From assembly GCA_964549445.1 (NCBI GenBank), contig CAZJVS010000022.1, positions 10,958-74,957 on the forward strand: DNA of 64,000 nt, written 5' to 3'. The position numbers were made by a program, and so were the translations under genes. Shown in pieces: positions 18,889 through 26,837 of the stretch. The stretch's first letter is position 1. Every line of letters starts with the position of its first letter. The notes beneath the pieces are model-generated. The model had not been told where the DNA came from. It did not search any database and saw only the letters and a program-made list of their open reading frames with translations. This DNA is from SpSt-539 sp964549445 (GTDB taxonomy: Bacteria; Planctomycetota; Phycisphaerae; UBA1845; UTPLA1).

Positions 18889-20529
18889 CTACGGCCGACT
18901 CGCGTCGGCGGAGGCGGCTTTCACCGTGCTGCCGACGACTTTCAAGCCCAGACTCCGGGTGCTGACCTTCCCTCCGAGTTTGTCTTCAATATCGACCTTG
19001 ATGATGTAGTCCCCGGCTGGGAGCGTGTCGGGAAAAGAGACTTCCTTGGCGACGAAGAAGTCGCGGCGCGGTTGCCGCGCGATGTCATCGATCTTGTCAT
19101 CGACGGTGGACCAGAGTTCGCGGCCGCTCTTGCTGAGCAGACTTGTTCGCATCGAGATTGATGTGCGATACTCGTTTGCCGGCGTCCGCTGACTCGTGAA
19201 GTTGTCTATTTCGACGTAGAGCTGGCAGGTAACCGGTGCGCGAGCCGGCACGCGAGGCGGATCGATGGCGTCGAAGCGATCGAAACCGTCGACCGAGCGA
19301 CAAAGCAGTAGCTTCGGGATCGTGAGATCGGCGCGCGTACGCAGAAACTGGCGAAGCTCCTCCACGGCGGCGAGCTGGCGCGAGGCGCAGGCCGCAGGAT
19401 CGCGGTTGGCGTCCTTGCAGATTTCGATCATCGGTCGCACGAGGCCGCGAACCATCTCGGCCGAATCTCCGCTCATGCCGGGCGTGGCGGCCAAGGCCTT
19501 GTCCTCGTCGCCGAGGACGGCGTAGAGCATCCGCAGTCGAAGTTGCTGTTCGAGATCGTTGGGCTGGCGGCCCACGGTCGCTTCGAGGTCGCGAATCATC
19601 GATGTGAGACTCCGCTCGCGGGGTGCGTCGGCGGCCGGCGCTTGAACGGGCGGAGTCGGATTGGCGGCGGGCGCGGCGGCAAGCGGCGGCGGGGTCACTG
19701 CGGGGGTCGGTTCGGCGATTTTCGCGACGGGTTCGGGGACCGCGACGGGAACAGGCGGCAGTGTCGGTTTCTCGGCGATGGACGGCTCCGCAGCTTGCTC
19801 AGCGGGTCGGACTGGGGACTGTTCGGTCGGTGCGACTGCGACCGCGGGCGATTCCACTGTGGGCGAAGACGGTGGTGCGGGTTCGACGTCGCGTTCGGCG
19901 ACTTGCGATGATTCGGAGACGACCGACGGGGTCGATGCGGGCTCGGTCGGTTCAACCCTGGCTTCGACGACGGTAGCCGGGGCAAGCACAGGAGCCGGCT
20001 TGACGGCTGCAATTGGCTCGACGACCGGTGGCTTCTGAGCGACGGGCTCGGGGGGTGGTGCATCGGATGGTGAGGTCTCGATTCTTACGGGTCGCCGTTC
20101 GGGGGGGGGCGGCGGACGGCTCGCGATGGTCGCGACCGGTTCCACCGCGACCGGTGCGACTGGCTCGACGCGCGAATCGGACGTGGCGAGAACTTCGCTT
20201 TTCAGCGGCGCCGTTTCGATCGCTGACGGCGCTGGTCCGGCGGGCGCGACCGAATTGGCCGCAGTTTGTCGGGCGATTTTCGCATTCAAGTCATCAGGCT
20301 CGAATTGCTGTGCGGAGGCGTTCGCCCGCTGGATGCGCGACGTGTCGGTTCCGACGAGTCCGACCTTGACGGCTGAGTCAGGGGACCGCTGCTCCGGACC
20401 GGGCGAAATGCGCCTGTCGGATTTGCTCGATGCTTTCGATCCGGAAATTCCCGTCTTGCTGCATGAAGCGAACAGTGCGACCAGTAGTACGACACCCATC
20501 CGTGGGTAGAGATTACGAGCGATGCTCAT
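18889..20529 (-). CDS. Pro/Ala/Val-rich lipoprotein with C-terminal domain
   Basis: The 546-residue protein starts at ATG 20529, which overlaps the holA stop by four bases (ATGA). The signal peptide ends at lipobox LFASC. Residues about 80-330 are a low-complexity stretch rich in Pro, Ala, Val and Glu, like a periplasm- or wall-spanning stalk. The final ~200 residues are globular ('RSLTSMIRDLEATVGRQPNDLEQQLRLRMLYAVLG') and end in a beta-rich domain with 'LPAGDYIIKVDIEDKLGGKVST'. Function unknown. Confidence 0.75.
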   Translation of the reverse strand: MSIARNLYPRMGVVLLVALFASCSKTGISGSKASSKSDRRISPGPEQRSPDSAVKVGLVGTDTSRIQRANASAQQFEPDDLNAKIARQTAANSVAPAGPAPSAIETAPLKSEVLATSDSRVEPVAPVAVEPVATIASRPPPPPERRPVRIETSPSDAPPPEPVAQKPPVVEPIAAVKPAPVLAPATVVEARVEPTEPASTPSVVSESSQVAERDVEPAPPSSPTVESPAVAVAPTEQSPVRPAEQAAEPSIAEKPTLPPVPVAVPEPVAKIAEPTPAVTPPPLAAAPAANPTPPVQAPAADAPRERSLTSMIRDLEATVGRQPNDLEQQLRLRMLYAVLGDEDKALAATPGMSGDSAEMVRGLVRPMIEICKDANRDPAACASRQLAAVEELRQFLRTRADLTIPKLLLCRSVDGFDRFDAIDPPRVPARAPVTCQLYVEIDNFTSQRTPANEYRTSISMRTSLLSKSGRELWSTVDDKIDDIARQPRRDFFVAKEVSFPDTLPAGDYIIKVDIEDKLGGKVSTRSLGLKVVGSTVKAASADASRP

Positions 20530-21617
20530 TTGCGATCCTTCGCGGCCGGTTCGCCGCACATTTGAACAATGAGTTTCTCAACGGCCAGCTCGGTTCCACC
20601 GAGTCCGGTCTTCGTAGCGACGTCGATTCGGAGCAATCGTGTGAGGATTTCCTCCCACTGGCGAGCGGAGAGCGTGCCGACCTGCCGTCGAAGCAGGTCA
20701 GGATTTCCGTAGAATCCGCTGCGATTCGCGGCGACGCCGGGCGGAACGCCCTCGTCGAGGAGCCGACGACCCTGGACGCAGCGTCGAAAGCCCCAAGCGA
20801 GTCCGCCTAATGCGCGATAGGGGGCAGCGCGGTCGGTTGCGATGACCTGTTGCCAGAGATCGAGGGCGGCGGCGGCATCGCGACGGCCGAGGGCGTCGGC
20901 GAGGGCGAAGATCGTTTCCTCGCGGCGCGAACCGACGAGGGCGTCGACGTCCGCCAAGGCGATCTGCTTTCGCGGATGAATGTATGCGGCGAGCTTCGAC
21001 AGCTCCGAATCGAGGCGGCCGCAATCAACGCCGGCCAGTTCGACAAGTCGGACTGCGGTCGGCCGCGATAGATCGCAGCCGTGAACGCTGCGCGCCCACG
21101 AGGCAGCCCAGTCGACGGCCCATGCGTTCGCGCCGCTCTTCGGCGCGCCGCAGCCGATGTTCTCGCCGACCGAGTCCGCGATCTTGAATAGCCGCGTGTT
21201 CGACGGCCATGATCGGAGCATCAGCACCAGCACGCCGCTCGGGGATTCGGATTCGAAATACTTCTCGACGGCCTTACGGCTGCCCGATGGCGCCGCCGAT
21301 TCGGAGTTGTCGGCGTCGTCGTCCGCCTCATCCTTATCCGCGACTTTCTGCCGTCCGGTGATGAAGACGTCGGCTTCCCGCACGACCACGACCCGGATCG
21401 GAGTCAGCAGCGAGGGTGTTCGCAGCTCATCGAGGACGTCGGCCAGTTTGGCAGCGGCGCCGTCCAACTCGACGATCGCCATGGGGTCCGGGTCGGGTCC
21501 CAGGACTTCGGCGAGGACGCGGCGCAGCGCCTGCGACTTCAGGAAAGAGTCGGTACCGAAAATCGCGTAAAGCGGCTTAGGCCCTGTTGCTGTCTTTCGT
21601 CCTTTGGATGCGGCCAT
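20526..21617 (-). CDS. holA: DNA polymerase III subunit delta
   Basis: The 363-residue clamp-loader subunit has an N-terminal 'KPLYAIFGTDSFLKSQALRRVL' and the delta-family order of domains: 'VVVVREADVF', 'LVLMLRSWPSNTRLFK', 'LVELAGVDCGRLDSELSKLAAYI' and 'DALVGSRREETIFALADALGRRD'. An acidic insert lies near residue 95 (DKDEADDDADNSES). The protein opens the beta clamp during loading onto DNA. It is flanked by and probably co-transcribed with two envelope genes, an unusual but not unknown context. Confidence 0.9.
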   Translation of the reverse strand: MAASKGRKTATGPKPLYAIFGTDSFLKSQALRRVLAEVLGPDPDPMAIVELDGAAAKLADVLDELRTPSLLTPIRVVVVREADVFITGRQKVADKDEADDDADNSESAAPSGSRKAVEKYFESESPSGVLVLMLRSWPSNTRLFKIADSVGENIGCGAPKSGANAWAVDWAASWARSVHGCDLSRPTAVRLVELAGVDCGRLDSELSKLAAYIHPRKQIALADVDALVGSRREETIFALADALGRRDAAAALDLWQQVIATDRAAPYRALGGLAWGFRRCVQGRRLLDEGVPPGVAANRSGFYGNPDLLRRQVGTLSARQWEEILTRLLRIDVATKTGLGGTELAVEKLIVQMCGEPAAKDRK

Positions 21618-21633
21618 GGGAGCTCGATCGGGG

Positions 21634-23094
21634 CTAGGGTTGATCGTCCGCCGGGTAAATGACCAGTCGCTTTCGTGCGCGATCGGCCACTTCGGCCGGC
21701 ACGTCGGGAAGCGATTCGACTTTTCGCCACGCGCGGCGGGCGGCGGTTTTCTCGCCCATCAGCATGGCGACGTCGCCGGAGATGATCAACGCTTCGGCGT
21801 CGTCGGGCCGCCGTTGCAGGAGATCGTCCAGCGATTTGGCGGCCGCAGCGTAGCGGCGGCGGGCGACTTGCACCATCGCCAGGCCCCGCAGGGCCTCGAT
21901 GTTTCCCGGTTCACTATGCAGCACCGTGGTGAATTCAGCTTCAGCGGGGTCGAGCTTTCGTTGCTTCGCGAGCACGGAGGCGAGGCCGAGGTGGGCTTCG
22001 ACCGAGTTCGGATCGGCTTGCAGGGCGTCATTGAACAGCTGTTCGGCGAGTTCCCACTCGCCGTTGGCGCGGAGTGACTCGGCCCGTTCCAGCGCGGCGT
22101 CGGCGCGGCCAGTCGGCTTCGACGGCCGCGGTGTTGGGCGTGGCGGCGGCGCGTCGTCGTTTGCGGACGGAGCGGCGGATTCAAGGACATCGGGCAGCGG
22201 CGGCGTATGCGGGCGTGACTGCGCTGCGGGCGGTGCCGAGCGCACGGGCGTTGGCGATGCCGCCGGCGTCGCCTCGGTCAGGGCCATATTGGAGCCGCTC
22301 GTTTCGGTAACGGCTAGATGAGGGGAGCTGTCCGCGGGGATATCGATCGCGGCGGAGAGCGCTTCAGCCGCCTGGCCGGCGCTGTCGCGGGCGACCACTT
22401 TGAGCTTTAGCGAGCCGGCGAGATCGGACGGGACGGTCCAGCGGAAGGCGCCGTCGTTTGAAAGCGAGGCGGCGATCAGGTTGAAGATATCGTCGCCGGT
22501 TCGGCAGTAGTAAATGTCAATGGGGCGTGGGGCGAGTTGGCCGCCGGTTGCGGACCAGCGAATCTGGAGCCGGCGGTTCGTCGCGAATTGGGTGTCGCGC
22601 TCGATCGATGTGACAGATGCAGTCGGCGGGGTCGGCGGGGCCGAGGAGGCGCGAGGGCTGGGGGGCGGCGTCGAAGGCGCGGCGGCGTCAACCTGAACCC
22701 ACTGGTGCGGTGCGGCACCGGATGTCGGCGGCGGCGATGAGGCGCCTGCGGCGTTGGAGACGATGAGGTACAGGCCGTACAGGCCGTCGTGCGGGGCGGT
22801 CCAGACGATCGGTGACGCGTTGGCGTTGGCGAGGGTGGCCTGGGTCCAGGTCGACGAGCGCGTGTCGGTGAACCAGAGGTCGACGCCGGTGACGGTGTCG
22901 CGACCGGAGCGGAGCTCGAAGTCAATCTTGACGGTTCGCGATTTGAAGTGCTTGATTCGAGCGGGATCGGGGGGCGAGATGGTCCCCGTGTCCGGGTCGA
23001 ATGCGAGCGTTTGAGTCGTGATAGCGCCGACGAGGATCAGCGTCATTGCGGCGCGAACAATTCGCTGCTTGGCGTGTTTTGGTTGGGTCTGCAT
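21634..23094 (-). CDS. Exported TPR-repeat protein
   Basis: The 486-residue protein probably starts at ATG 23094 (MQTQPKHAKQ); an in-frame ATG at 23148 adds a Cys/Arg-rich extension. The N-terminus carries a signal peptide (MTLILVGAITTQTLAF). Two beta-rich Ig-like regions and a Pro/Ser/Ala-rich linker follow, then at least four tetratricopeptide repeats in the last 150 residues (for example 'AEQLFNDALQADPNSVEAHLGLASV'). It is likely a periplasmic scaffold. holA starts 16 bases after its stop on the same strand. Confidence 0.78.
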   Translation of the reverse strand: MQTQPKHAKQRIVRAAMTLILVGAITTQTLAFDPDTGTISPPDPARIKHFKSRTVKIDFELRSGRDTVTGVDLWFTDTRSSTWTQATLANANASPIVWTAPHDGLYGLYLIVSNAAGASSPPPTSGAAPHQWVQVDAAAPSTPPPSPRASSAPPTPPTASVTSIERDTQFATNRRLQIRWSATGGQLAPRPIDIYYCRTGDDIFNLIAASLSNDGAFRWTVPSDLAGSLKLKVVARDSAGQAAEALSAAIDIPADSSPHLAVTETSGSNMALTEATPAASPTPVRSAPPAAQSRPHTPPLPDVLESAAPSANDDAPPPRPTPRPSKPTGRADAALERAESLRANGEWELAEQLFNDALQADPNSVEAHLGLASVLAKQRKLDPAEAEFTTVLHSEPGNIEALRGLAMVQVARRRYAAAAKSLDDLLQRRPDDAEALIISGDVAMLMGEKTAARRAWRKVESLPDVPAEVADRARKRLVIYPADDQP

Positions 23095-23166
23095 TACCGG
23101 GTTATCGGGCCGGCAATAGACGCTTCTACAGGGCTTTCGGACGTGCAAAGTTCGCGCGGAGGTGCA

Positions 23167-23871
23167 TCAGCGGCGGCGGATGCGGAGGGTCTGGCCGTCG
23201 ATAAAGCGAGCGGCCGGCAGGAAAAGCGATTCGACGAGGGCGGCGACGTCGTCGGCCTCGAGGACCTGGCTGTCGGGCAGGTCGGGAAAAAGGCCGCGCA
23301 AAAGTTGCGTTTCGACCGCGCCCGGGGCGACACAGAAGACGCGGATGCCTTTGGGCGCGCCCTCGGTGCTGATGGCCTGGCTGAACACGTTTACGAAGGC
23401 CTTGGTTCCGCCGTAGGCGGCGAAACCGTCAAATGGGTCTTCACCGGCCATCGACGAGATGTTGACGATCACACCGCCGCCGGATCTGGACATTGTATCC
23501 CAGACGGCGCGGCAGCAGAGGAAGACCGAGCGGATGTTGGCCGCGATCAGCGCGTCGAACTGCTCGGGCTCCATCGCGTCGAACGGCGAACGGGGCGCGA
23601 CGCCGGCGTTGTTGATGAGGCCGTCGATGCGGCCGAAGCGAGCGAGCGATTCTTCAATTAGGCGGTCGACGTCCGCGACTTGCGTGAGGTCGGCTTTGAC
23701 GGCGAGGCAGCCGGCGCCGTCGCGCTCGACGATGCGGCGCGTGTCGTCTAACTCACGCTCGCTGCGGGCGGCAATGATGAGACTGGCCTGTGCAGCGCCG
23801 AGGCGGCGGGCGATGGCGCGGCCGATGCCGCGGCCGGCGCCGGTAACGATGATCGATTTGCCTTTCAGCAC
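23167..23871 (-). CDS. Short-chain dehydrogenase/reductase
   Basis: The 234-residue NAD(P)-dependent oxidoreductase has the Rossmann motif 'VTGAGRGIGRAIARRLG', cofactor loop 'NNAGVAP', and a catalytic Ser-Tyr-Lys set in 'VNISSMAG' and 'YGGTKAFV'. The N-terminal 'IIAARSERELDD' with Arg suggests NADPH preference. The chosen start is GTG 23871, which overlaps the end of the upstream small membrane gene; open frame continues upstream but is antisense to other genes. The substrate is not predictable; sequence is like FabG-type enzymes. Confidence 0.85.
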   Translation of the reverse strand: MLKGKSIIVTGAGRGIGRAIARRLGAAQASLIIAARSERELDDTRRIVERDGAGCLAVKADLTQVADVDRLIEESLARFGRIDGLINNAGVAPRSPFDAMEPEQFDALIAANIRSVFLCCRAVWDTMSRSGGGVIVNISSMAGEDPFDGFAAYGGTKAFVNVFSQAISTEGAPKGIRVFCVAPGAVETQLLRGLFPDLPDSQVLEADDVAALVESLFLPAARFIDGQTLRIRRR

Positions 23872-24092
23872 GGTGGCTCGTCCCGGCCGGACGAGCGGGC
23901 CGGCGAGTTCACGTTGATGGATACAAGCGGAGTGGATTTCGCACGGCGGTCGGGGAACGGATCGGGGCTGGTGTGTCCACAGCCGCATGCGCCCGAATCG
24001 CAGCCGGATCGGAACTGCGCTCGAATGGCGCGGAAGAGGGCGGCGCCCGCGACGAGGACGGCAACGGCGACTACGGCGTATTGCCAGGACAT
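23865..24092 (-). CDS. Small one-TM protein with cysteine cluster (FeoB-associated-like)
   Basis: The 75-residue protein has one N-terminal membrane helix (YAVVAVAVLVAGAALFRAI) followed by 'RSGCDSGACGCGH'. This layout resembles small FeoB-associated Cys-rich membrane proteins, though no feoA/feoB gene is in view. The stop codon overlaps the GTG start of the SDR gene by seven bases, which supports both calls. The Cys/His cluster could bind iron or another metal; this is inference. Confidence 0.6.
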   Translation of the reverse strand: MSWQYAVVAVAVLVAGAALFRAIRAQFRSGCDSGACGCGHTSPDPFPDRRAKSTPLVSINVNSPARSSGRDEPPC

Positions 24093-24187
24093 GACGGCAG
24101 ATTATAAACGGCGAAACAGATGGACGCATCGAAGGAGCGCTTCCGGGACTTTCGGCCGGCGCGGTTGGTCGGGAGAGGGCAGGTCGC

Positions 24188-24661
24188 ATGGCTGCGGTAT
24201 TGCAGGCAATCCGCGAGTGGCTGGAACGCGAGGGCGTGACGTATCGATTTGTGCAGCACGAGGCGACAACGACCTCGGAGGCGTCGGCGAAGGCGCGGGG
24301 CGAGGAGATCCGGATCGGGGGGAAGGCGTTGCTGCTCAAGACGGATGACGTCTTTCGGCTGTTCGTTTTGAGCGCGGCGGTGCGGCTGGATTCGGCGGGC
24401 GCGCGGCGTGCGGTCGGGGCGAAGGGCATTCGGTTTGCGACGACCGAGGAGCTTGTGGCGCAGACCGGGCTGGTACCGGGGTCGGTGCCGCCGTTTGGAC
24501 GGCCGATCCTGCCGTTCGAGCTGTTTGTCGACGAGTCGGTGACGACGAACGAGAAGATCGCGTTCAACGCGGGGAGTTTGACGGATTCGATCGTCATGCC
24601 GGTGACGGACTACCTTCGCGTTGCGAAGCCGGTGGTGGTTCGGTTTGGAAGGGGGGATTGA
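24188..24661 (+). CDS. YbaK/ProX-type aminoacyl-tRNA deacylase
   Basis: The 157-residue protein matches the YbaK/EbsC editing domain: 'VTYRFVQHEATTTSEASAKARG', the conserved Lys in 'GGKALLLKTDD', 'FRLFVLSAAVRLD', and 'GSVPPFG' followed by 'FVDESV' and 'IAFNAGS'. These trans-editing enzymes hydrolyse mischarged tRNAs such as Cys- or Ala-tRNA(Pro). It is a stand-alone domain without synthetase fusion. It is divergent from the Cys-rich membrane gene and followed by a 600-base gap. Confidence 0.88.
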   Translation: MAAVLQAIREWLEREGVTYRFVQHEATTTSEASAKARGEEIRIGGKALLLKTDDVFRLFVLSAAVRLDSAGARRAVGAKGIRFATTEELVAQTGLVPGSVPPFGRPILPFELFVDESVTTNEKIAFNAGSLTDSIVMPVTDYLRVAKPVVVRFGRGD

Positions 24662-25265
24662 ATGTTCGGAACGCGGAACCAGCGGGTGGGTGTTTATTGG
24701 CGATAATTGGCAAACCTGGGCGATCGTTACGGTCGGAAGAAGCGGATTCTTGAGATTTCGGTGGTTCGGGCTCATGAGGACCTCCCCCTTTGTTTTTTGC
24801 TGGGACGCGCTGGAATTTGCTGGGACGAGTTTCATTCTGGATTGAAGGGTCGGGGTCGCCCGGTTGGCGCAGAATCTCTCCGCGGCCGCGAGATGCTGCG
24901 AGCGAGCGGCATCTGCGTGCGGCCTGGGCTGTGGTTGATTGCGAGGGCATCGCCGCCGTCGCTGGTTCACCTCCTATACGCGCCCACCGTTCCACTGCGC
25001 TTCGCGGGGGAAGCGCAGACCCAGAGAGCACGGGGTCGACGGACCGGCGAGGTTTGTGCGGGAGCACACGGTGGGTGTCGTTGGGTGTGCAGGGGCGTTG
25101 GTTTGCGCGAATGTCGATTCTGGATGGTGCGCTGTTCCGCAGGCGAGCGCCTTTTTTTCGCTCGTGCGTTTGCGATCTGCGTTGATGGGGCGGGCGACAT
25201 CGTTACAATCGGGGCTCGGGGAAAAATGAAAACGGGGGCGTGAGCTGAGAGGAAGGAAGGATATC
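24662..25265 (+). other. Intergenic region without a supported gene
   Basis: Several open frames cross this 604-base stretch on both strands (for example one from 24707 to 25243), but none has a ribosome site, domain or convincing composition. A short direct repetition of GCTGGGACG occurs near 24800-24827. A T-run (25149-25155) and the ribosome site GAGAGGAAGGAAGG near 25246-25259 belong to the leader of the PEP-CTERM gene. Confidence 0.4.
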
Positions 25266-26033
25266 ATGCGATTGATCGGGATTGCGACGATTGCGGTCGT
25301 GGGACTGACTTGGGGCGTTGCGAGCGCGGCGACGACCGCGACGACAACGTTTTCGAATGGGATCGAGGGGTGGGGCGTGTTTTTCGACAATGACGGCACG
25401 CTCGGCGATTTCCTCGAGCCGACAGGGGGCAACCCGGATGCGCATCTGCGGTTCACGATGGTGGACACGTTCGGCGTGAACTTTCACAACGATTCGAACC
25501 CGGACTACATCGGCGACTACACGCAATTCACCAATGGCGTCAAGCTGGGCGTCGATGTGCGGGTTGACGACATCTCGTTCTTCGGCTCGCCGGTGGAGCG
25601 GAACCTGATCGTCGAGCTGGTGGACAACAACCCGCCAGAGGATCCGTATCCGTGGACGAGCGTGTGGTACAACCTCGGGCCGATCTCGCAGGCGCTGACG
25701 TCGAAGTGGACGCACTTCGAGGTTTCGATCCTCGATCCGAACTCGGCGACGCTGCCGGCGGGCTGGGGCGGGACTGGGGCGGAAGACCCCGATACGTTTG
25801 AGCCGATCCTGCCGCCGGGGCGGACGTTCGCGAGCGTGCTGGCGAACGTGGAGGAGATCCGGTTCACGACGTTTGAGCCGGGGTTTTTCTACGGGTTTAC
25901 GAACTTTCAGCTTCGCTACGACAATCCGAGTCTGACGGCGATTCCGGAGCCGGGGACCATCGGGTTGGTGCTGGCGGGCACGGCGCTTCTGCGGCGGGGG
26001 CGGAAGGCGCAAGTCGCTGGAACGGAGTCCTAA
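25266..26033 (+). CDS. PEP-CTERM sorting domain protein
   Basis: The 255-residue exported protein has a signal peptide (MRLIGIATIAVVGLTWGVASA), a beta-rich mature part beginning 'TTTFSNGIEGWGVFFDNDG', and a PEP-CTERM tail: 'AIPEPGTIGLVLAGTALLRRGRK'. The tail should be recognised by an exosortase (none in this window), giving an extracellular or matrix-associated protein. The mature part looks like a carbohydrate-binding-module-type jelly roll, by pattern only. GAGGAAGGAAGG precedes the start. Confidence 0.8.
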   Translation: MRLIGIATIAVVGLTWGVASAATTATTTFSNGIEGWGVFFDNDGTLGDFLEPTGGNPDAHLRFTMVDTFGVNFHNDSNPDYIGDYTQFTNGVKLGVDVRVDDISFFGSPVERNLIVELVDNNPPEDPYPWTSVWYNLGPISQALTSKWTHFEVSILDPNSATLPAGWGGTGAEDPDTFEPILPPGRTFASVLANVEEIRFTTFEPGFFYGFTNFQLRYDNPSLTAIPEPGTIGLVLAGTALLRRGRKAQVAGTES

Positions 26034-26155
26034 TAATCCAGTCGTCCGAGTTGTACGGCGAAGACGCTTCCGGCTTTGAGGCGGAAATGTCGCCGTCGCG
26101 GATCGAAACCGAGGTCGCACTCGTCGGGACGGCCGTTCTGGTTGCAGCGGCGCAT
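26030..26155 (-). pseudogene. Fragment of a calcium-binding 'CNxNGxPDECD' module
   Basis: A 41-codon frame just downstream of the PEP-CTERM gene encodes 'CNQNGRPDECDLGFDPR', which matches 15 of 17 positions of 'CNANGRPDECDVGFDPR' in the secreted protein at 26834-28948, followed by an unrelated basic tail. It has no signal peptide or ribosome site. It is best read as a leftover of a duplication of the neighbouring module, although fusion in another strain or isoform cannot be excluded. Confidence 0.5.
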
Positions 26156-26159
26156 GGTT

Positions 26160-26837
26160 TCACCCGCTGTTGATCCGGCCGCGGGCGCGAAGGCCCGCGG
26201 CGAAGGCAAGTCCGAGCAGGAGCATCGAGGCGGTCATCGGTTCGGGGATGACCAGTTGGAAAGCGAGGTCGGGGATTTGAGTAGTCAATCGCCATTCTGG
26301 AAACAGGTTGTTCCGGAATGCGAAACTATTGACATCGCCTAGCGAAAACTCGAACCTGAATCCGGAATTGCTATCACCTACTTGCACGACCTCAAACCAG
26401 TAAGCGCCCAAATCTAGTTCGATCGGCTTCGCCAGCGCCACGTGGTATCGGTACTCCCGCGGGAGGCCGCCGATCAAGATCGTACGCCCCGTGTCAATGC
26501 GTTCGGGATTCTCGAAAGTTTCTTCATAGCGTAAGTCCCCTGGCAGGCCGTCGGATGCTCTGGCGCGGAAAAAACGGACCCGCATAGTCTCAGTTGGTGG
26601 GGCAACGTTTTCGAAATGAAATCCCCACCAGTTCACATGTGTAACGGTGGCGGGCGTGGTTACGCGAAAATCATCGGCGGACTCCTGCCACGTGAAAGGT
26701 AGCTGTGACTGGGGAACCGCGGTGTCCGAACCTGAGCCTCCGAACGGATGCGGTCGATGGTCCACAACGAACTGAGCGCTGGCCGGCGAAAGACCGGCCA
26801 GCGCCAAGACGATAATCAGCGATCGACACGCGTTCAT
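26160..26837 (-). CDS. PEP-CTERM sorting domain protein
   Basis: The 225-residue protein has a signal peptide (MNACRSLIIVLALAGLSPASA), a beta-rich domain with 'ADDFRVTTPATVTHVNWWGFHF' and 'DLGAYWFEVVQVGD', and the PEP-CTERM tail 'VIPEPMTASMLLLGLAFAAGLRARGR'. The 'DDF...V..V.WWG' pattern is common in secreted planctomycete proteins. Its ATG overlaps the stop of the upstream secreted gene by four bases, so the two are one transcript. Confidence 0.8.
   Translation of the reverse strand: MNACRSLIIVLALAGLSPASAQFVVDHRPHPFGGSGSDTAVPQSQLPFTWQESADDFRVTTPATVTHVNWWGFHFENVAPPTETMRVRFFRARASDGLPGDLRYEETFENPERIDTGRTILIGGLPREYRYHVALAKPIELDLGAYWFEVVQVGDSNSGFRFEFSLGDVNSFAFRNNLFPEWRLTTQIPDLAFQLVIPEPMTASMLLLGLAFAAGLRARGRINSG

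Noticed and set aside
24707..25243. Open frame of 178 codons in the gap before the PEP-CTERM gene
   Set aside because: No ribosome site, no recognisable domain, and several competing frames of similar length on both strands.
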